A stretch of 5,545 nt of DNA, taken from NCBI GenBank assembly GCA_023443145.1, contig JAEZVS010000022.1, forward strand, positions 1 through 5,545, read 5' to 3'. Within the stretch, counting starts at the first letter, position 1. Every line of letters begins with the position of its first letter. The DNA comes from Bacillota bacterium. GTDB taxonomy: Bacteria > Bacillota > Peptococcia > Peptococcales > Peptococcaceae. The position numbers were made by a program, and so were the translations under genes. The notes beneath the pieces were generated by a model. That model did not search any database. It worked only from the letters and a program-made list of their open reading frames with translations, and was not told the DNA's origin. Shown here in pieces: positions 1-5,545 of the stretch.

Positions 1-210
1 GATCACCCCCGCGTGTGCGGGAGAAACAGACCGTGCTGCCTAAAGTACGTTCTCAAGCCGGGATCACCCCCGCGTGTGCGGGAGAAACTTCCCGTTCTTC
101 CTGTGAGAGTTTGGCCAGGCGGGATCACCCCCGCGTGTGCGGGAGAAACTTTCTTGCAATCCTGCGGGTACTTTCTTTTCTAGGATCACCCCCGCGTGTG
201 CGGGAGAAAC
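1..210 (-). CRISPR. Type I-E CRISPR array, leader-proximal part (4 repeats, 3 spacers)
   Basis: Four identical copies of a 28-bp repeat lie at 1-27 (first base cut off by the window edge), 61-88, 122-149 and 183-210. They are separated by three different 33-bp spacers at 28-60, 89-121 and 150-182, giving an exact 61-bp period. On the minus strand the repeat starts GTTTCTCCCGC and ends GCGGGGGTGATCC. The segment CCCGC-ACAC-GCGGG forms a hairpin, extendable to 7 bp with one U-G pair, as expected for Cas6e recognition. Transcription is inferred to be on the minus strand, the same as the cas genes, because the order GT..TCCC / hairpin / GTGATCC matches other type I-E repeats and the array follows cas2. 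Cleavage at the 3' base of the stem would leave a 7-nt handle GUGAUCC, as described for the S. thermophilus type I-E system. The spacer at 150-182 would be the newest. The array probably continues past the left edge. The base next to the repeat's GTGATCC end varies (C, C, T), so it belongs to the spacers. Confidence 0.98.
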
Positions 211-214
211 AGTT

Positions 215-234
215 AAAAATGGCTATAAATAAGC

Positions 235-245
<11 letters not shown>
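215..245. terminator. Small inverted repeat between cas2e-dnaQ and the array; possible weak bidirectional terminator
   Basis: GGCT at 221-224 pairs with AGCC at 232-235 around a 7-nt AT loop. Outside it, five A residues at 215-219 face a run of T at 240-244. The stem has only 4 GC-containing pairs, with T-runs on both strands beyond it, so either strand could form a weak intrinsic terminator. On the minus strand it overlaps the cas2e-dnaQ stop codon (TAG at 235-237) and precedes the first repeat. It could instead be a leader element or chance in AT-rich DNA. Full termination here would be at odds with read-through of the array from the cas operon. Confidence 0.25.
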
Positions 246-2722
<2,477 letters not shown>

Positions 2723-2742
<20 letters not shown>

Positions 2743-3433
2743 AAGCACCTCCTATGCCGGTAAAGGCATCGTGTTCTAAAGAGATGGACACTTGTCCAAC
2801 TGCAACGGGCCTAAAGCTGTGCTTACGCGCCTCATAAGAAAAAGAAACGGCACGGTCACGAGACATCATACTTTTGGAAGTTTGCAAAAGATCAGCGTCT
2901 GCATATATATCCAATTGAAGCGCTTCAATCCCCTGACGTTTTAACTTTCTTTCGTACCAACGGGCGCCATGCCAAGGCTCTTGTTGTAAGCTCTCAATAA
3001 CATCTTTTTCAGTGGTTTTCAGAAAAAAATCTGCGTTTAACGGCAGCGATCTTCGTCCCATAAAGGGCTGAAAATAGGGTTTCTGCAAAGCTTCAACAAT
3101 AGTTTCTATAAAGTCTTTATCTTTCGAGCCGATGCCCACGACAAATACCGCATCCTGTAAATAGTAGCGGTTGGTAACATAGCTTCTTTTCACACTCTTG
3201 GCAATGTGATAATCGCGTAAGATGGCGCCGTTTTGATCCACACGCACCGCAAAGTCCAGTTCATTCAGGCGCTCCAAATGCTCCGCTTCATGACGTCTAT
3301 AACCGAAACTTGCAGCAATCATGCCGATAACCGCACTTTTAGACGGATAACGATCTGTATATCTATTTTCGAAATGAGAACCTGTTCCCCAAGCTTGAAG
3401 AGGTCCTGAAAATTTTAACAGGATGGTTTTCAT
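2723..3433 (-). CDS. cas5e: Cas5e, Cascade subunit binding the crRNA 5' handle
   Basis: Cas5e (CasD, 236 aa) caps the 5' handle of the crRNA and links it to Cse1 and the Cas7 backbone. The N-terminus carries the family signature LLKFSGPLQAWGTGSHFENR (5-24), followed by RYPSKSAVIGMIAASFGY (28-45). DYHIAKS (74-80), TNRYYLQDAVFVVGIG (87-102) and FMGRRSLP (124-131) are also typical of the type I-E form. Length is close to that of E. coli CasD (about 224 aa). The ATG has AGGAGG 7 nt upstream, in the 14-bp gap after cas7e. The 3' end overlaps cas6e by 20 bp. No damaged motif was seen. In type I-E, Cas5 is not the processing nuclease; that role belongs to Cas6e. Confidence 0.97.
2748..2753 (-). promoter_or_regulatory. 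Ribosome binding site deciding the cas6e start
   Basis: AGGAGG lies 5 nt upstream of the ATG at 2742 and inside the 3' end of cas5e. The alternative GTG codon at 2748 begins at the last G of this site, so it cannot be the start that the site serves. Initiation should therefore occur at MYLSRV, as in other Cas6e proteins. Confidence 0.8.
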
Positions 3434-3447
3434 AAGAATCCCTCCTA

Positions 3448-4500
3448 TTACTGAAGCGCTTGGGCAATTTCGGTCGATAACCTCTTGATTAATTCTTGAA
3501 AAGTATTTTGTTCATCGCCCAGATCGTTCACACCAATGGTTAAGGTGCAAAGTGGCGCATCGACAAATTTCAATACAGACTCAAATTCTTTGCGCAATTT
3601 TTTTACAGATCCATCCACGTAACCATCTGACGGCTGCACAGGATCTTCAAAAGCCGTGACCAAATTGACAGGGCGATCGGAGCGCAAGGTTACGACAACT
3701 GCGCTCGGTAAGGTTTGATTGGCAAAGGAATTGATGTGTCCGGTCGGCATCGATTTGACAAAAGCATCCACAAACGCCTGCACTGCTGCTACAGTAAAAT
3801 CTGCATTTTCCAGTTGTTTCTTTAATTCGTGAATCGCCACATTGGCATAGCGATAAAGGGTAGATGAGTTAAATTCAATGGTCCCCAACATTCCGGCCCC
3901 GGCATTGTCGGCTTCCTGCAAATCGTCGGTGGCTGTGTAAAAATCAAATTCCGTTTGCACCGCATGGGTCGACACCGCATGGGCCACTTGGCAGGATGCA
4001 TCTTCATTGAGCGACGGGTCATCGGCAACCATACGCCCAAAAAGTGCCATATCGACTGAAGGTTTGTCATTAAGAAGGGTTTTCAGCTCTTTCGTTTTAT
4101 AATTTCCTTCCAACGCTTTTTTAGCCAAGGCTTTGGCTTGCTCGGAACTGACAAAAAACAGCGCTTTCGCTTTAAAATCTTTTGTCGTCACACCGGCGTC
4201 ATTAATGATTTGATTGGCCAGGGACAAAGCCTTTTCTTCATCCAGAGAGTCATCCAATAATCTGATTTCATCGGCAATATATTTCACAATTTGCCGTGTA
4301 CGCTTTCCGGAATAGACCTCACCGTATTCGTGCTGCATAAAATAGAGACGAATGGCTTTTTTCCAGCTTTGTGAACTGACACGCGCACGGGTCACACCTC
4401 CGTACTGAGCCGTTTTAGGGCTGCCGGTATCGTCTCGGTTGATGTTGGAAGGTGGTAGTGTTTGGATGGCGTGGATATCTAAAAAAAGTCGATTATTCAT
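3448..4500 (-). CDS. cas7e: Cas7e, Cascade backbone subunit
   Basis: Cas7e (CasC/Cse4, 350 aa) polymerises along the crRNA spacer, six copies per complex in E. coli, and presents it for base-pairing with target DNA. The family is recognised by NINRDDTGSPKTAQYGGVTR (19-38) continuing into ARVSSQSWKKAIR (39-51), which aligns with LNRDD..FGG.RR.RISSQS in E. coli CasC. SVDMALFGRMVA (148-159), QVAHAVSTH (171-179) and a region after PTGHINSFANQTLP (252-265) also fit. Length is close to the 363 aa of the E. coli protein. The start ATG has AGGAGG 6 nt upstream, within the end of cse2, and the two genes overlap by 8 bp (ATGAATAA). This favours coupled translation, although Cas7e is needed in excess over Cse2; the strong ribosome site may help with that. 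A minus-strand open frame at about 3822-4070 inside the gene is a shadow. Confidence 0.97.
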   Translation of the reverse strand: MNNRLFLDIHAIQTLPPSNINRDDTGSPKTAQYGGVTRARVSSQSWKKAIRLYFMQHEYGEVYSGKRTRQIVKYIADEIRLLDDSLDEEKALSLANQIINDAGVTTKDFKAKALFFVSSEQAKALAKKALEGNYKTKELKTLLNDKPSVDMALFGRMVADDPSLNEDASCQVAHAVSTHAVQTEFDFYTATDDLQEADNAGAGMLGTIEFNSSTLYRYANVAIHELKKQLENADFTVAAVQAFVDAFVKSMPTGHINSFANQTLPSAVVVTLRSDRPVNLVTAFEDPVQPSDGYVDGSVKKLRKEFESVLKFVDAPLCTLTIGVNDLGDEQNTFQELIKRLSTEIAQALQ

Positions 4501-5107
4501 GGTTATCCTCCTTAATGTTAAATGATTTGTAATAGCTTTGCCCCCAACTTAGCCGCACCTGTTCTCGTTGGTTAATTTGGAACTTAAAAAGATCCGCTGC
4601 CAACAACGCATAATCGATTTTTTCTTCGGTTTTGCTTTTTAAAATGCTGACCAAATGTCTGAGGTGCGTCACCATTTCTTCGTAAGTCGCTGCTGTAATC
4701 ATTGCGTTAAAACGCTTGTCGATAGAGGTTGAATCCAAACGGCGCAAACAGCGCAGCGAATCGCCGGCATTTTTGGAGATGGATTTTTTGTCTTGCGTTT
4801 CCTCATTTTCGACAGGTTTTTCATTAACCGATTGACTGTGCCCTTGTTGATGGAGAGCAAAAAGCTGCAGTGCGGTAAAAATCGCCTTTTCTTCCTTGGT
4901 TAAATAACCGTTTCGACTTAGAAATTCTTCCGGCATTTGGGAGAAAACATCCGGCCAAATACCCACTGTTTGAGAAAAATTGGCGCCAATTGAATGTCTT
5001 AAATTGGCTAAAATTCTTTTGGTGGATGAATCATCCAGACGGCTTTCCAACCGTCCCAAAATACGTGCGGCCACGCGTCTGACTTCTTCGCTCCTGTATG
5101 TTTGCAT
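4493..5107 (-). CDS. cse2: Cse2 (CasB/Cas11e), Cascade small subunit
   Basis: Cse2 (204 aa) is the alpha-helical small subunit, two copies in E. coli Cascade, that forms the belly of the complex and stabilises the displaced DNA strand of the R-loop. The recognisable parts are GIWPDVF (49-55), LRCLRRLDST (118-127), THLRHLVSIL (147-156), DYALLAADLFKFQ (165-177) and VRLSWGQSYY (184-193); the last two are the C-terminal signature of the family. It is longer than the 160-aa E. coli protein, mainly through a polar, charged stretch at about 86-115 (Gln, Glu, Lys, Ser rich), which is probably a flexible loop. The start ATG has AGGAGG 5 nt upstream, and that site overlaps the TAG stop of cse1; the gap between the genes is 9 bp. 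The 3' end overlaps cas7e by 8 bp. Confidence 0.95.
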   Translation of the reverse strand: MQTYRSEEVRRVAARILGRLESRLDDSSTKRILANLRHSIGANFSQTVGIWPDVFSQMPEEFLSRNGYLTKEEKAIFTALQLFALHQQGHSQSVNEKPVENEETQDKKSISKNAGDSLRCLRRLDSTSIDKRFNAMITAATYEEMVTHLRHLVSILKSKTEEKIDYALLAADLFKFQINQREQVRLSWGQSYYKSFNIKEDNHE

Positions 5108-5116
5108 AACTCCCTC

Positions 5117-5545
5117 CTACGATAATCTTCTGTTTAATTCGACTAAAAATCGATTGTATTCTATTTCAATATTGGAGTATACCCTATCGCCCTTTCCGCT
5201 TATCTGAACCTCTCGACCGACAAAATCTCTTTTCCCCGCTTTTGACAGCATTTCATTTCCTTTATTTAAGACGATTTTTTTCAGCATACGGCGCCATTCT
5301 TTTATTTTTTCTTCTTTGCTGTCATCTATACGGATAGAGGATAACCACTTGCGAAAGGGCAAATCCACATCAAAATACGCCTCTTTGACAATCATATCGG
5401 CAAACCCGTCATTTTGTACATTCCGCAGTGTGTTGACTCTTTTAATAAAATATTTCAACGTCATTTCAATGGTTTCTTTGGTCACATTGACTTCTTCCAC
5501 AATGCGGTCCACCCAATGGCTTTTGACTTCTGTGCTGCTCTCTGC
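5117..5545 (-). CDS. cse1: Cse1 (CasA/Cas8e), C-terminal 142 residues, cut by window edge
   Basis: This is the 3' end of the Cascade large subunit, which reads the PAM, starts DNA unwinding and docks Cas3. The frame is open to the right edge of the window, so the gene continues beyond it. A GTG at 5512 is an internal Val codon, not a start: 11 sense codons precede it within the window (starting AESSTEVKSHW). The visible part is mostly helical, with AYFDVDLPFRKWLSSI followed by a W-containing helix (EWRRMLKKIVL), and corresponds to the C-terminal four-helix bundle that contacts Cse2 and target DNA. The identification relies partly on position: Cse1 always precedes Cse2 in this operon type, and the stop TAG is 9 bp from the cse2 start. 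The PAM-recognition loop is in the missing N-terminal part. E. coli CasA is about 500 aa, so roughly 70% of the protein lies outside the window. Confidence 0.9.
   Translation of the reverse strand, partial: AESSTEVKSHWVDRIVEEVNVTKETIEMTLKYFIKRVNTLRNVQNDGFADMIVKEAYFDVDLPFRKWLSSIRIDDSKEEKIKEWRRMLKKIVLNKGNEMLSKAGKRDFVGREVQISGKGDRVYSNIEIEYNRFLVELNRRLS

Noticed and set aside
4980..5207. Plus-strand frame of 75 aa opposite the cse1/cse2 junction
   Set aside because: It crosses two real genes on the other strand, has no resemblance to a known family, and is best explained as a shadow.

Overview
The window holds most of a type I-E CRISPR-Cas locus. All genes and the array read on the minus strand, from right to left. 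In transcription order: the C-terminal part of cse1/cas8e (cut by the right edge), cse2/cas11, cas7e, cas5e, cas6e, cas1e, a cas2e gene fused to a DEDDh (DnaQ-like) 3'-5' exonuclease, then a CRISPR array that runs to the left edge. No transposon, tRNA, rRNA or unrelated gene was seen. cas3 and the rest of cse1 would be expected beyond the right edge.

The organism is probably a low-to-moderate GC member of the Bacillota. Most start codons have strong AGGAGG-type Shine-Dalgarno sequences. The repeat resembles, from memory, that of the Streptococcus thermophilus CRISPR4 type I-E locus, and a natural Cas2-DnaQ fusion is known from that locus and from a Megasphaera relative. Genus cannot be fixed from this sequence alone, and such modules move between lineages.

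Layout: 1-210, four identical repeats (28 bp; the first lacks one base at the window edge) with three 33-bp spacers; 211-234, a 24-bp AT-rich gap; 235-1134, cas2e-dnaQ; 1112-2086, cas1e; 2095-2742, cas6e; 2723-3433, cas5e; 3448-4500, cas7e; 4493-5107, cse2; 5117-5545, cse1 C-terminus. Genes overlap or are separated by 8-14 bp, so there is no gene-free stretch above 300 bp and no room for an internal promoter between genes; the operon promoter must lie upstream of the window.

How the parts work together: Cas6e cuts the array transcript at each repeat hairpin. Cse1, Cse2, Cas7e, Cas5e and Cas6e assemble on the crRNA as Cascade, which finds DNA targets and recruits Cas3 (not in the window). Cas1e and Cas2e-DnaQ form the spacer integrase, with the exonuclease domain expected to trim prespacer ends.

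The best-supported point of interest is the Cas2-exonuclease fusion, which is known but uncommon. Less certain are the very short space available for a leader, a small inverted repeat in it, and an A-run in the inter-domain linker where a frame slip in either direction would release Cas2 without the nuclease. I found no convincing wholly undescribed system.
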